64,000 nt of DNA from Clostridium fungisolvens (GCF_014193895.1 NZ_BLZR01000001.1:2480001-2544000); one strand, 5' to 3'; shown: positions 34,945-44,708, numbered from the stretch's first letter. Translations and numbers: made by a program. The notes: a model not told the origin generated them from the sequence alone.

Positions 34945-36139
34945 CTTTAACTACCTCATTTATATTAATTTTGTTATTATTTTTAGTCAAAAATATGGCT
35001 CCTATAAGAATGAAACTACCCACAGTATATGGTAAACTTATATGACTGTCAAATAAGTTTCCAGCCATTATTGGTCCAACAACATTTCCTATACTTGTGT
35101 AGGTCGTATTAAGTCCAGAAACAAATCCTTGCTGATCACCTGCTTCATTAGCTAACAACGTATTTACCGTTGGTCTCAAGAAAGAATTAAAGGCGAAAAA
35201 TATTGAAGAAATCCCTAATAAGTATACAAAATTGACTTTTATAAGCATTAATAGCAATGCTACCGATGATATAAATAACGAGAATCTTATAAGTCTATAC
35301 TCTCCAAAAAACTTAATAGCTTTATCAATTAGTCCAACTTGAGTAATAATTCCAATAACAGCTCCTAAAGTTATCAAAATAGATATTCTATCAGCTGCAA
35401 AGCCGTATCTCTGTTGTACATATAATGAATATACAGTTTCGTAGTTTACCAATCCAAAAGTCATCACAAATATTAATAATAGATATTTAAAATATGGAGT
35501 ATGTACAGATTGTTTAAGCTGTTTAACAATATTCTCCTGTTTTTCTTTTGATTTTAAAGAATCTCTCTTTTCTATGGAAAGTGTTTCAGGAAGCAGAATT
35601 GTTAAAAGTGTTGCTACAAGTCCTAATCCTGATGCAAAAAAGTACGGAACTCTTATTCCAAATTGTGCAATAATACCACCTATCCCAGGCCCAATTACCA
35701 TCCCAAGATTCATTGATGCACTTAAGTATCCCATGCCTTTAGCTCTAGTTTCTTTTGTTGTTACATCTGCCACATAAGCAAGAACTGAAGGAACCATTAT
35801 TCCTAGTCCTATTCCACCAATAAATCTTGCTATATATAACTCAACTAACTTATGAGAAATTGCGAATATAAAGTCTGAAATCACAGTAAGAAAAAGACCA
35901 GATAATATAAGTTTTCTTCTACCATACATATCTGAAAGTCTTCCTCCTATAGGAGAAAACAAAAATTGTGCAGCTCCAAAGGCTGCCACTAGGTATCCAG
36001 CTGCAGAGCCAGCAGCATTAAATTGTTTCAGATAATCAGGCAGTATAGGAATTACCATACCTTGTCCTAGCAAGGCTATAAAAAGATTGATCATAAGTAT
36101 AAATAAAGGAAACTTTTTATAACCATACTCTTTTTTCAA
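34937..36139 (-). CDS. MFS multidrug-type efflux transporter
   Basis: A 400-residue, 12-segment major facilitator of the Bmr/TetA(P)-like drug:H+ antiporter group. GRLSDMYGRRKLIL is the loop 2-3 signature and GPGIGGIIAQFG in segment 5 is the antiporter motif C. It probably expels hydrophobic drugs. It is first in an operon with the overlapping TetR gene; the promoter contains the presumed TetR operator. Confidence 0.9.
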   Translation of the reverse strand: MKKEYGYKKFPLFILMINLFIALLGQGMVIPILPDYLKQFNAAGSAAGYLVAAFGAAQFLFSPIGGRLSDMYGRRKLILSGLFLTVISDFIFAISHKLVELYIARFIGGIGLGIMVPSVLAYVADVTTKETRAKGMGYLSASMNLGMVIGPGIGGIIAQFGIRVPYFFASGLGLVATLLTILLPETLSIEKRDSLKSKEKQENIVKQLKQSVHTPYFKYLLLIFVMTFGLVNYETVYSLYVQQRYGFAADRISILITLGAVIGIITQVGLIDKAIKFFGEYRLIRFSLFISSVALLLMLIKVNFVYLLGISSIFFAFNSFLRPTVNTLLANEAGDQQGFVSGLNTTYTSIGNVVGPIMAGNLFDSHISLPYTVGSFILIGAIFLTKNNNKININEVVKDE

Positions 36140-36184
36140 TGTTGCACCTCCAAAAATTTTTTAAAAAATTATTTACGCCAAGTA

Positions 36185-36235
36185 AATAGTTTACTCACAG
36201 TAAACTATTATACAATCCTTACATTTATCTGTAAA
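36185..36235 (-). promoter_or_regulatory. MFS/tetR promoter with TetR operator
   Basis: Perfect inverted repeat AATAGTTTACT-CAC-AGTAAACTATT at 36185-36209. On the minus strand the TATAAT -10 box (36212-36207) overlaps its first bases, with TTTACA (about 36235-36230) 17 bp upstream. A repressor here would block RNA polymerase. The rest of the 36140-36481 gap holds nothing else I can name. Confidence 0.8.
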
Positions 36236-36481
36236 TGATAAATATAAAGTTTCTATATAAAACTTTTAGCTTTGTGAGGAACACACATTTTTTGAACAAC
36301 AAAAAAGCATATTATTTATTGTTAATATACTCAATAAGTTTTTAAGTAATAATAATTCGTTTATACATAATCTTCTTAAACTATTTCTTTCTGATTTTCC
36401 AACATTCCAATAGGATAATAAATTTACTACGAGGAAAATATATTAACGTATAAAATATAAAAATTTATGGAGGTGTCTATC

Positions 36482-36964
36482 ATGGGAATATTTAGCGGAT
36501 TATTTGGAGATGACGACAATACCTCAAGCAATGCCACAAGAAGTGCTACTGGTAATGGAAAACACGGCAAAAACGACGCAAGAGTTGAACTCCGTAAAGA
36601 AGAACTTAATGTATCAAAAAACAAAGTACAAAAAGGCGAAGTTGAACTTGGTAAAGAGATTGTTGAAGAGCATAAATGCATGGATGTTCCAGTATCACAC
36701 GAAGAAGTTGTTATTGACAGAAAATCTTTAAACAATCAAGCATGTAATACTCCTATTAAAGAACAAGAATCAATTAGAATTCCTGTAAGTGAAGAAAGAG
36801 TGGATGTTACTAAAAATACAGTAGTGACAGGAGAAGTTACTGCTCATAAACGTGAAGTACAGCAAACTCAACATATAGACCAAACTCTTAAGCACGAAGA
36901 ACCTACTATAAATAAGGTAGGAAATCCTACTATAGTAGACAATGTAAACAATCAACAAGAATAA
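36482..36964 (+). CDS. DUF2382 (YsnF/AvaK) stress protein
   Basis: A 160-residue hydrophilic protein. After a glycine-rich start (FSGLFGDDD) it consists of a DUF2382 domain with the typical phrases LRKEELNVSKNKVQKGEVELGKE, IRIPVSEERVDVTKNTVV and GEVTAHKREV. The family is linked to general stress responses, without a known activity. GGAGGTG supports ATG 36482 over an in-frame upstream start. It is the first of two adjacent DUF2382 genes and has its own terminator. Confidence 0.85.
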   Translation: MGIFSGLFGDDDNTSSNATRSATGNGKHGKNDARVELRKEELNVSKNKVQKGEVELGKEIVEEHKCMDVPVSHEEVVIDRKSLNNQACNTPIKEQESIRIPVSEERVDVTKNTVVTGEVTAHKREVQQTQHIDQTLKHEEPTINKVGNPTIVDNVNNQQE

Positions 36965-36968
36965 TTTA

Positions 36969-37013
36969 TGAGGCACCTTCAAATTGTACTTATGATTGAG
37001 GGTGCTTTTATAG
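36969..37013 (+). terminator. Terminator between the two DUF2382 genes
   Basis: GCACC-TTCAA pairs with TTGAG-GGTGC, followed by TTTTAT. Confidence 0.75.
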
Positions 37014-37115
37014 AAATTCAGCTTTAACTATTAAGTTATGTATACTTATAAAAGTCATAGATGTGTAATTTGAGCTTCCATAATGGATTTCGATAAATAA
37101 ATTGGAGGTGAAGGT

Positions 37116-37814
37116 ATGGAAAAGAAGTCTTCAGCAGAACAAGGGAACGTACGAGTATATAATGGAATTACTATAGGTATGGTAGTTGGAGGTTTATTTG
37201 GAACAATACTTGGCTTTTTAGATACGTCAGGACTTTTAATTATATCAGCTTTAAATTCCACCTTTGCATTTATTCCGCTAAACGAGATTATTGCAGGTTT
37301 ATTATTAGGAGTTATTCTTGGTGGCCTCACAGGAGACTTTATTGAATTTCTTTCAATACAAAGAGTAGGGTCATACAATGACGGAATAACACTATCCAAA
37401 AATATGACCTATAAAGATATAGAAACTGAAACTCTAGAACTTAAGGAAGAGCAGCTTAATATCGCTAAAACATGGCTAAAAACAGGTGATGTAAAAACTC
37501 ATAGAGAAACTATAACTGTAGAAAAAACCTTCACAGTTCCTATTGAACGTGAAGAGCTTGTGATTGAAAAAAGAACATTTGATTCCTCTTCAGGAAAGAT
37601 AAAAAATACGCCATCAGAAATCATCAGAATTCCTTTAAATGAAGAAAGAGTTGATTTCACTAAGCACAAGGTTGCACTTGAAGATGTTTCAATACACAGA
37701 GAACATATTAAAGAAATCAAGCACTTTGAGGAGACCCTAAAAAAAGAAAAACCTAAAGTAAAAATAACTGGTTCACCAAAAGTTGTAAACAAATCACATT
37801 CTAAACATTCTTAA
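37116..37814 (+). CDS. Membrane-anchored DUF2382 protein
   Basis: A 232-residue relative of the preceding gene. An N-terminal glycine-rich hydrophobic region with two membrane segments (about residues 18-45 and 55-75) precedes a DUF2382 domain (about 100-220) with LKEEQLNIAKTWLKTGDVKTHRE and IRIPLNEERVDFTKHKV. The two proteins thus look like a soluble and a membrane form of one stress module. GGAGGTGAAGGT precedes the ATG. Its activity is unknown. Confidence 0.8.
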   Translation: MEKKSSAEQGNVRVYNGITIGMVVGGLFGTILGFLDTSGLLIISALNSTFAFIPLNEIIAGLLLGVILGGLTGDFIEFLSIQRVGSYNDGITLSKNMTYKDIETETLELKEEQLNIAKTWLKTGDVKTHRETITVEKTFTVPIEREELVIEKRTFDSSSGKIKNTPSEIIRIPLNEERVDFTKHKVALEDVSIHREHIKEIKHFEETLKKEKPKVKITGSPKVVNKSHSKHS

Positions 37815-37971
37815 ATACTAAAGTTTCCAAAAAATTAATAGTTCAAATTTTAATTTGAAATAAGCAGGCTAATAATTGAAACTTTCTAGACTGCTTATTT
37901 TCTTAATAATAAAAATAGTATTTAACGGACATCATAACATTATATTACTTAACTATTCTAGGAGGATTTAT

Positions 37972-38133
37972 ATGAATAAAATAGGGCTACTTAATTTACT
38001 CTCTCTGATTGTTGGTATAGCATTAATTGTATCAGGATGTGTAACTGCCTATCTGTTTCAAAAACATCTTTTTAATAAATATAAAAATGAAGTTAAAAAT
38101 ACAATAAATAAAGATACTTCTTCTAATCAATAG
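37972..38133 (+). CDS. Small membrane protein
   Basis: A 53-residue protein starting at ATG 37972 with a perfect AGGAGG site. It has one hydrophobic segment (about residues 5-28) and a Lys/Asn-rich tail. A longer in-frame reading from 37876 lacks a ribosome binding site. The SGC within the hydrophobic stretch is a poor lipobox. It lies 158 bp after the membrane DUF2382 gene, and its stop abuts the stop of the converging gerAB gene. Function unknown. Confidence 0.6.
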   Translation: MNKIGLLNLLSLIVGIALIVSGCVTAYLFQKHLFNKYKNEVKNTINKDTSSNQ

Positions 38134-39222
38134 CTACCCTCTTTTTTTTAATATTAATGCACAAAAGAACAAAAACATTTCTAATCCTGTTTCAACAAAC
38201 ATTGCAATTATTGGATAACTGAAGTTTATAAAATCAAACAGATCTATACTGTTTCTGAAGGAAGTAGCTGATAAAACAAAAGAAAGCAATATTGATGGTA
38301 AAATGAGAGGTTTATAGCTTTTTAGTCCTATCACTTGAGCAGTTTGCAGGGAAAATGCCCATATCATCTCAGCTGCAGATATAATTAATGCACCAATTGC
38401 GATCATTAACCAAATCACTTCTAATCTTTCAATAAATACAGTTATATGTACATACCTCGCTAGTCTAAGACTTGGGCTAAACATATTCTTAGCTTGTGAT
38501 ATACTAAAAACTCCTATACTAGCAACAATTATTAGAAATATTGTAATCCCTCCCATACTCACCGCTGAAAACTTTGCAAAAAATCCATTCTCAGGATGAT
38601 CACAAATTGGTATATACAACCCCATGATGATACATATTCCAATAAATGATATTATTAATATGGCGCCAGAAATAGTGGGATAAAACCCATGTTCTAGTTG
38701 TGGTTTAAGATTTTCTAAATGTAAGTCTGGAATAACCAATACAAACAATAGTATTAAGCTTATTAAAAAGATTGGACCAAAAAACTCGCATACTCTTCCC
38801 ATGACCTCAACTCCTTTAAGAACAGCATATGCTACTGTAATTGAAGAGCAAAGAAGAATCATTTCTACAGGAGTCTTTGGAAAAAAAGCAGCATGAAGAA
38901 GTACAGCAAAACCACTCTGTAATAAAACTGCTACTATAAAAAAGAAAAGAGGGAACATCATACCTACAACTTTTCCCAACTTTTTGCCTAATATAGTCAT
39001 ACTATATTGTGCCATATTCTGACCAGGAAATCTAATCCCCATATATGCATATACTACTGCTAAAAGCACATCTAATATCCATGCTAAGATAATAGAAAGG
39101 ACAGCATCCCTTCCTGATTGAACAATCAATATTCCAGGTGTATGTAAAACCGTAAAAGATGTTATTATACAAAAAAGTAACCAGATAAATTGATTGGTAT
39201 TTATAATTCCTTTTTCCTCCAA
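38134..39222 (-). CDS. Spore germination receptor subunit B (GerAB-like permease)
   Basis: A 362-residue membrane protein of the APC-superfamily germination permeases with about ten segments. The start contains TNQFIWLLFCIITSFTVLHTPG and the mid-part PGQNMAQYSMTILGKK, typical of GerAB/GerKB. It contributes to germinant recognition in the spore inner membrane. It is the last gene of the operon A-C-small-B, 23 bp after the small gene. Its stop abuts the stop codon of the small gene on the other strand, with no terminator between them. Confidence 0.92.
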   Translation of the reverse strand: MEEKGIINTNQFIWLLFCIITSFTVLHTPGILIVQSGRDAVLSIILAWILDVLLAVVYAYMGIRFPGQNMAQYSMTILGKKLGKVVGMMFPLFFFIVAVLLQSGFAVLLHAAFFPKTPVEMILLCSSITVAYAVLKGVEVMGRVCEFFGPIFLISLILLFVLVIPDLHLENLKPQLEHGFYPTISGAILIISFIGICIIMGLYIPICDHPENGFFAKFSAVSMGGITIFLIIVASIGVFSISQAKNMFSPSLRLARYVHITVFIERLEVIWLMIAIGALIISAAEMIWAFSLQTAQVIGLKSYKPLILPSILLSFVLSATSFRNSIDLFDFINFSYPIIAMFVETGLEMFLFFCALILKKRG

Positions 39223-39245
39223 CCTTATACAACTCCATTCTATAT

Positions 39246-39464
39246 TTACATTGCCTTAAAAAATGCTCTCCCAATTGGTTCAAGAACGCTCTCTATTAAA
39301 TCTTTTAATATAAGAATTTTATTTTTACTTAAGATTTGAATACTCACAGCAAATAATAACAAAAATGCTACTACATACATTTCTTTTTTTAATCCTCTTT
39401 TAATTAAAGGTATGCATTCAATAATGCCTATTATAATAGCTAAAATAACAACAAACCCCGTCAC
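39246..39464 (-). CDS. Small two-helix protein in germination operon (candidate D subunit)
   Basis: A 72-residue protein with two hydrophobic segments (about residues 4-22 and 29-46) and a C-terminal amphipathic stretch. It starts 4 bp inside the end of the gerAC gene, so it is translationally coupled. Some germinant receptor operons in Bacillus and Clostridium encode such two-helix D subunits that modulate receptor output. Position and topology fit; sequence homology could not be checked. Confidence 0.65.
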   Translation of the reverse strand: MTGFVVILAIIIGIIECIPLIKRGLKKEMYVVAFLLLFAVSIQILSKNKILILKDLIESVLEPIGRAFFKAM

Positions 39465-40657
39465 TTAACTTGCCCCTCCTCAATACTATTTATAGGAGAA
39501 TCTTTTATCATTCCTACCTTTCTGAAAGTTACATCAAAACTAACTTTATACCTCATTGTAGGAAATATCTCATCCCAGTTTTTTTTCATACTAGCCCATT
39601 TTTCAGGGTTATTATTATATATAATTTCAGCAAATCCAATTACATCAGCATTAAGATTAGTTTGACATCTATTTATTAGTTCACTTAACTTTTCTTCTAA
39701 TATTTGCTCAGTGTTATTTTCTATTCTGCTCATTACCGAAGAGTCTAATTTAAGATTACTAAGTTCCTTTATTTCAGCGGTTGCGATACACTTAATTTCA
39801 AAACTAATATTGTCCTTATTCATTTTTGTTTCAATTTTTGTATCTTCCTTAAAAATTTGAACAATGATATCTTCTTTATTTGAATTTGATGTGATAGGAG
39901 AAACAACTAAATTTCCCTTTATTCTTCTATGAAACCATGATAAATATTTAGATTCTTCTGTTGTCAACACACCTACTAATCGGTCATTTTTAAACACAGC
40001 AGTTTTCTCAATCTTTATCCTTCCTTGTGGTTCCTCCTTTGTTTTTTCTACTCGTACCACTGGTGCTATACTTGCTTTCGCTTGGCTTTGAAAGCCAATT
40101 ATAAACCTGTTTAAATCGATAGGGATTATGGATCCTTTCTTTCTTAATTTATTCATCATATTTGCTAATCCTAATGAAGTAATGTCATCATTAGGTATCT
40201 TAGTTTTTAAAATTTCTCTAGCACTATCCTCTGCCATGAAAATCCAGTTTAAATTTCTAAATTGGCGATCTCTTGCTACATAATCTACAACTCCCGAAAC
40301 TCCTTCAGCACACAGATCCTTAGACATAACAATAACTTGAATATGAGTAAAGTCTATGGCTAATGAACTAACTTGAGTAAAGTTTTGCAAAGCATCAGAA
40401 AAATTTATTCCTTTGCTTGTTTGTAAAATTGAACTATTTGTTTTCCCTGTTGAATCTCCAGATTGTCTATTTGTAGTACTGGGATTAGCAAGTTCCAATG
40501 TCACAAGAACAGAATTATCATCTTTATCCTTATCAATTGCAATTCCAATAACAAGTGCAATTTCATTTAGCTCAGTTTTATCTACGCAACCGGTTAACAC
40601 AGTAGAGAACATAAAAATTAATGTATTAACTAATATAAACTTATTTCTGATTTTCAT
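39461..40657 (-). CDS. Spore germination receptor subunit C (GerAC-like lipoprotein)
   Basis: A 398-residue lipoprotein: signal peptide and lipobox VLTGC at about residue 24, then DKTELNEIALVIGIAID, the conserved start of GerAC proteins. The C-terminal part contains LINRCQTNLNADVIGFAEIIY, the typical GerAC domain 3 stretch. Subunit C sits on the outside of the spore inner membrane, bound to A and B. It begins 9 bp after the gerAA gene and overlaps the small D-like gene. Confidence 0.93.
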   Translation of the reverse strand: MKIRNKFILVNTLIFMFSTVLTGCVDKTELNEIALVIGIAIDKDKDDNSVLVTLELANPSTTNRQSGDSTGKTNSSILQTSKGINFSDALQNFTQVSSLAIDFTHIQVIVMSKDLCAEGVSGVVDYVARDRQFRNLNWIFMAEDSAREILKTKIPNDDITSLGLANMMNKLRKKGSIIPIDLNRFIIGFQSQAKASIAPVVRVEKTKEEPQGRIKIEKTAVFKNDRLVGVLTTEESKYLSWFHRRIKGNLVVSPITSNSNKEDIIVQIFKEDTKIETKMNKDNISFEIKCIATAEIKELSNLKLDSSVMSRIENNTEQILEEKLSELINRCQTNLNADVIGFAEIIYNNNPEKWASMKKNWDEIFPTMRYKVSFDVTFRKVGMIKDSPINSIEEGQVK

Positions 40658-40666
40658 CTTATTTAC

Positions 40667-42253
40667 TCACCCCTCATCGTCATTATTAGACGGTTCCGGT
40701 TTTAGACCCTCACTTTGCCTTTGACGATTTTTTTCTTTTGCAGAAGCCGGTCTCTTTATCATTGCCCACTTAGGAAACCTAATAAACGAGTCTTTAAGCT
40801 CATTTAAATTTACCGGTGCGATTGGTGAAAGATAATTTACTCCAAATGATCTTAAGCCTACTAGATGAATAAATATTATAAGAAGTCCAAGCAAAATTCC
40901 GTATAACCCAAACAACCCTCCAAGTAATATTAATATAAATCTTAAAACTCTAATGGAATATCCCATATCATAAGAAGGAATACCGAATGAGGCTACAGCA
41001 GTTATAGAAACAATAATGACCATAATAGAAGAAATAACACCTGCTTTAACAGCTGCATCTCCAATTACAAGTGCTCCAACTATTCCCACCGTTTGATTTG
41101 CAGGTATAGGAAGTCTTATTCCTGCTTCTCTTAACGCCTCAAATGTACCTTCCATTATTAACGCTTCAACAATCACTGGGAATGGAACCCTTTTAGCGGA
41201 TTCCATTATACTAATGAGTAATGCAGTAGGAACCATTTCTTTATGATAAGAAACTATTGCTACATACAAGCCAGGTAGTAATAATGAAACAATAAAAAAT
41301 ATAAACCTTACTATTCTTATAAACGATGCAATAATATATCTTTCTGAATAATCTTCGCTAGTTTGTAAAAAAAGAACCATTGTCGTTGGAACAATCAAAA
41401 CAAAGGGTGTTCCATCTATTAATATAGCTATTCTACCTTCCAAAATTGCTCCTGCTACTCTGTCTGGTCTTTCAGTATGAAGAATTTGTGGAAATATGCT
41501 CTTTGTAGTATCTTGTATTAATTGTTCTATATATCCACTCTCAAGAATAGCATCAACGTCTATTTTACCCAGCCTACTTCTAAGTTCTTTAAGCACCTTT
41601 TCATCAACAACACCTTCTAAATATGCAATATGAATGTTTGTCTTTGTCTGTCTTCCAATAACCGAATTCTCAAACTTTAGTTTAGAAGATTTTATCTTTT
41701 TTCTAAGCATCGCAGTATTTACACTAATATTCTCTGTAAACCCCTCTTTTGGTCCTCTTATTACCTTTTCAATAGTTGGTTCAGATATATCTCTCCCCCT
41801 AAACCCAGGAATGGCTATTTTTAAAGCCTTATCTTCTTTGTCTACTAATAATACTGCACTACCGTTGAGTAAGCTTTCTTCTACTTCATGAACATTTACT
41901 ATTTCACTTACATTTGCAGTATTTAAAAAACGAGTTTTAATTGTATCCACTATGTTAACAAAGGGTGTATATAACGATGTCGTAGGTCTCATATTCATAA
42001 TTGGAGGTATTGTAGTTTCATTAATTAACTGAGTATCCACAAGCTCATTTATAAAAATTAGCACTACATTAAGCTTAATTGAATCTATAACAAATTCTCT
42101 ATATACAACGTCGCTGCAATTTGAAAACAACTGTCTTACTGCATTTAAATTATCTGAAAGAGACTTACTCAATGGATTTTTCTCTATTTTTTCTTCTTTA
42201 TTTTCATCACACTGAGGTTTTGGATTCTCATTATCTTTTGAAAAAGTGCTCAC
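40667..42253 (-). CDS. Spore germination receptor subunit A (GerAA-like)
   Basis: A 528-residue protein of the GerA/SpoVAF family. The N-terminal soluble domain (about residues 30-290) has FVIDSIKLNVVLIFI and RGPKEGFTENISVNTAMLRKKI. A membrane domain with about five segments follows, containing PTTMVLFLQTSEDYSERY and ANQTVGIVGALVIGDAAVKAG. With B and C it forms the receptor that opens in response to germinants. The start is GTG at 42253 with GAGGTG upstream. The gene heads the operon. Confidence 0.95.
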   Translation of the reverse strand: MSTFSKDNENPKPQCDENKEEKIEKNPLSKSLSDNLNAVRQLFSNCSDVVYREFVIDSIKLNVVLIFINELVDTQLINETTIPPIMNMRPTTSLYTPFVNIVDTIKTRFLNTANVSEIVNVHEVEESLLNGSAVLLVDKEDKALKIAIPGFRGRDISEPTIEKVIRGPKEGFTENISVNTAMLRKKIKSSKLKFENSVIGRQTKTNIHIAYLEGVVDEKVLKELRSRLGKIDVDAILESGYIEQLIQDTTKSIFPQILHTERPDRVAGAILEGRIAILIDGTPFVLIVPTTMVLFLQTSEDYSERYIIASFIRIVRFIFFIVSLLLPGLYVAIVSYHKEMVPTALLISIMESAKRVPFPVIVEALIMEGTFEALREAGIRLPIPANQTVGIVGALVIGDAAVKAGVISSIMVIIVSITAVASFGIPSYDMGYSIRVLRFILILLGGLFGLYGILLGLLIIFIHLVGLRSFGVNYLSPIAPVNLNELKDSFIRFPKWAMIKRPASAKEKNRQRQSEGLKPEPSNNDDEG

Positions 42254-42540
42254 ATCAAAAACACCTCGATATTTTAAATTTAAATATATTTTGTGTATTA
42301 TTGATAATAATATTCTAATATCAATCTAGCATGTTATAGGTACATATTGTGAAGCAAAACAACGACTTTAATACACATCAATACTAATAGACTTTAGTGA
42401 ATTTATATGTCCCATCCCCCCTACAAATAGTTCGTAATGTATCTTACATAAACATTACTTATCAAAAAATAACTATCAGTTAGATAAGTTAATGAAATCT
42501 AAGCACTTTGCTATTTAAACATAGTCACACTACAATACAA

Positions 42541-42577
42541 AAAAGCACTGGAGACAAAGAGCTCCAGTGCTTAAAGC
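42541..42577. terminator. Hairpin in the intergenic region
   Basis: AAGCACTGGAG/CTCCAGTGCTT with a short loop. It lies between the gerA operon promoter region and the surface protein gene, so its transcript is uncertain. The rest of the 42254-42717 gap includes a possible weak family C fragment near 42644. Confidence 0.55.
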
Positions 42578-42666
42578 TAACTCACATTTATTTTAATTAC
42601 TTTAAAACTAATTCTTATACATTCACCTAATCCTTCAAACATTAGTTAAACACTGTGTTGTGTAAA

Positions 42667-42702
42667 ACAATGAGAGTATTTTGAATACTCTCATTGTTAG
42701 AT
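42667..42702 (-). terminator. Terminator of the surface protein gene
   Basis: AATGAGAGTATT/AATACTCTCATT around a 3-nt loop, with T-rich flanks on the minus strand, directly after the stop codon at 42718. Confidence 0.85.
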
Positions 42703-42717
42703 ACCTAACCAGATGTT

Positions 42718-44688
42718 TTATCTGTGCGATGTTTTTATCTTAGATATGTTTCTTTTCATTAAAACAGTACTTCCCATTAATATAAGTATTAATGCAGCTA
42801 GCATTATACTGGTAGAGTCTATTATTGCACCAGTTTGAGGGAGTGTACCATTTATTTGAGCTATAGTATATTTACTAAAGTGACTAGTTTGAAAAGTAAA
42901 TGTCATAGTTTCTTTATTATAACTTCCTCCTACATTCTCCCATGATTTAGTATTCTCATTATAATAGAAAGCAGAAAGTTTATTTATATCTAAATTTTTA
43001 ATTTCATCATTTGTAAGCTTTACTGATATAGTTGCTTTTCCACTCTTAAAGATATGAATGTCTTTTACCTTTGTTCCATCATTTTTATACATTTCAAGAC
43101 TAAAATCAAATAACTTCCCAATATCCTTAATTGAATTTAAGGAATCATCATTTTTTACAATTGCCTCTCTTAACTTAATATAGTCCCCGTTGTTTACCCC
43201 ATTATAGTCTATAGTTGAAAAAGGAAGTACTAAACTAACATTATTTGCAGTAACCTTTACACTACCTTTTCCCCCATTGGTAGTTGCAGCATCAAACTTT
43301 GTTTCTACAGTTTGTACACTATTTGATAGTGTTGGAACTACTGTATTTTCAGTGTCTTTTGATATTTGCTTAGAATCTAATGTCAATACAGCATTTGCAC
43401 CACTAACATCCACATTGAACTTTTCCTTATTAGTATATTGTGGAGTTGAACTATTGTTCGTAGTTGTACCACTGTTACTAGAACCTGTACTATTTGCTGA
43501 ATTTGTTCCACTATTTGTAGTAGTATTTGTATTTTGATTATTAGTGCCACTGCTATTATCTACAGAATTTCCAGAAGTTTCTGGAATAGATATTGGTGTA
43601 TATCCAAACCCTACTATGCCACAAGCAACTAAGTTTTTATCATCATAAACCTCTAGAGCTTTTAATCCACTATCAACGATATACTTTTTTATAAATTCAT
43701 TACCTTCCAACTTGTAAATAACTCCATCTTGATTTATCCACACGTTTCCGTTAACATCACGCGATGAATAGGTATAGGTATCTGGAAACTTGAATTCCTT
43801 TTCTAATTCAAGAGTATCGCTATTAATTTTATACTTCTGGACTATTGCTTCTCCTTCAATAGTACTCCCATTAGAGCCAGTTACTAATTGCCTACCAACT
43901 AAAATTATTGAACTCTCAGTACTAGGATATACATTATATATAACCATAGGCTTAGTATTATTAATTGCATATTCTTTTACCAAACCATCTTTCGAAATCT
44001 TATAAACCTTATTATCTGTACCTGACTTAATTGATTTATTAAACCACAGGCTACCATCTATACTTTCCTTAAGATGCCCAAAACTATCATAGGTTTGTTC
44101 ATCTTTTTGTAGCCTGATATCTTCATATGAAAATCCTTTATCATTATATATTATATTTTTTGTATTATTATATAATATTCTCCCATTAGAATCATATGTT
44201 GGAATATTGTGCTCATCAGCTTCATACCAAAATACACCATTTGAATCTATGACTATCTTATCTACATAAGCCTGTCCATCCCCGTACTTTGGAACTTCTT
44301 TTACATATTCCATTTTGTAAGTATTTAAATCAACTTTATATATTGAGCTTTTCTCATCTTTATCTGAAACTACATAAGCATTATCGTTATAAACGCCTAT
44401 AAAGCTTAGATACCTTAAAAGATTAAAGTCATCTGATATTATATGCTTTTGTCCATTTTCTTCAACAAAAAATTTTATATTATTGTCAATGATAACTGCA
44501 TTGTTAACAATAGTTTTATCTTTATATTGATAAACAAAATCTACAGTTTCTTTTCTCCTATCTAAAAATTGAGGAACAGATGAATTAACCTCTTCTGCCA
44601 TCGCAACCTTTGGTACCCCAATACCAAAACTCAATTGCACTAAAAACATAACTAAGATAGCTATGCTTATGTTCTTTCTTTTTTTCAT
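42718..44688 (-). CDS. LPXTG-anchored cell surface protein
   Basis: A 656-residue protein with a signal peptide (about 1-31), a beta-rich N-terminal region with repeated short strands (about 40-370, possibly propeller-like) and an Asn/Ser/Thr/Gly-rich linker (about 372-420). A second folded domain follows (about 425-615), and LPQTG plus a hydrophobic segment and Lys/Arg tail form a sortase signal. It is therefore covalently attached to the wall. A c-di-GMP-I riboswitch in its leader links it to the switch between motile and attached life, so an adhesin role is likely. No ligand-binding motif is recognised. Confidence 0.88.
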   Translation of the reverse strand: MKKRKNISIAILVMFLVQLSFGIGVPKVAMAEEVNSSVPQFLDRRKETVDFVYQYKDKTIVNNAVIIDNNIKFFVEENGQKHIISDDFNLLRYLSFIGVYNDNAYVVSDKDEKSSIYKVDLNTYKMEYVKEVPKYGDGQAYVDKIVIDSNGVFWYEADEHNIPTYDSNGRILYNNTKNIIYNDKGFSYEDIRLQKDEQTYDSFGHLKESIDGSLWFNKSIKSGTDNKVYKISKDGLVKEYAINNTKPMVIYNVYPSTESSIILVGRQLVTGSNGSTIEGEAIVQKYKINSDTLELEKEFKFPDTYTYSSRDVNGNVWINQDGVIYKLEGNEFIKKYIVDSGLKALEVYDDKNLVACGIVGFGYTPISIPETSGNSVDNSSGTNNQNTNTTTNSGTNSANSTGSSNSGTTTNNSSTPQYTNKEKFNVDVSGANAVLTLDSKQISKDTENTVVPTLSNSVQTVETKFDAATTNGGKGSVKVTANNVSLVLPFSTIDYNGVNNGDYIKLREAIVKNDDSLNSIKDIGKLFDFSLEMYKNDGTKVKDIHIFKSGKATISVKLTNDEIKNLDINKLSAFYYNENTKSWENVGGSYNKETMTFTFQTSHFSKYTIAQINGTLPQTGAIIDSTSIMLAALILILMGSTVLMKRNISKIKTSHR

Positions 44689-44708
44689 TTCAAACTCCCC
44701 TTACATTA

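Noticed and set aside
36504..36731. 75-codon plus frame inside the DUF2382 gene
   Set aside because: It is an out-of-frame shadow; the DUF2382 frame has clear family motifs.
42644..42670. Full copy of repeat family C
   Set aside because: Only the first part (GTTAAACACTGTGTT) matches; the AATTAAGTGATTA core is missing.
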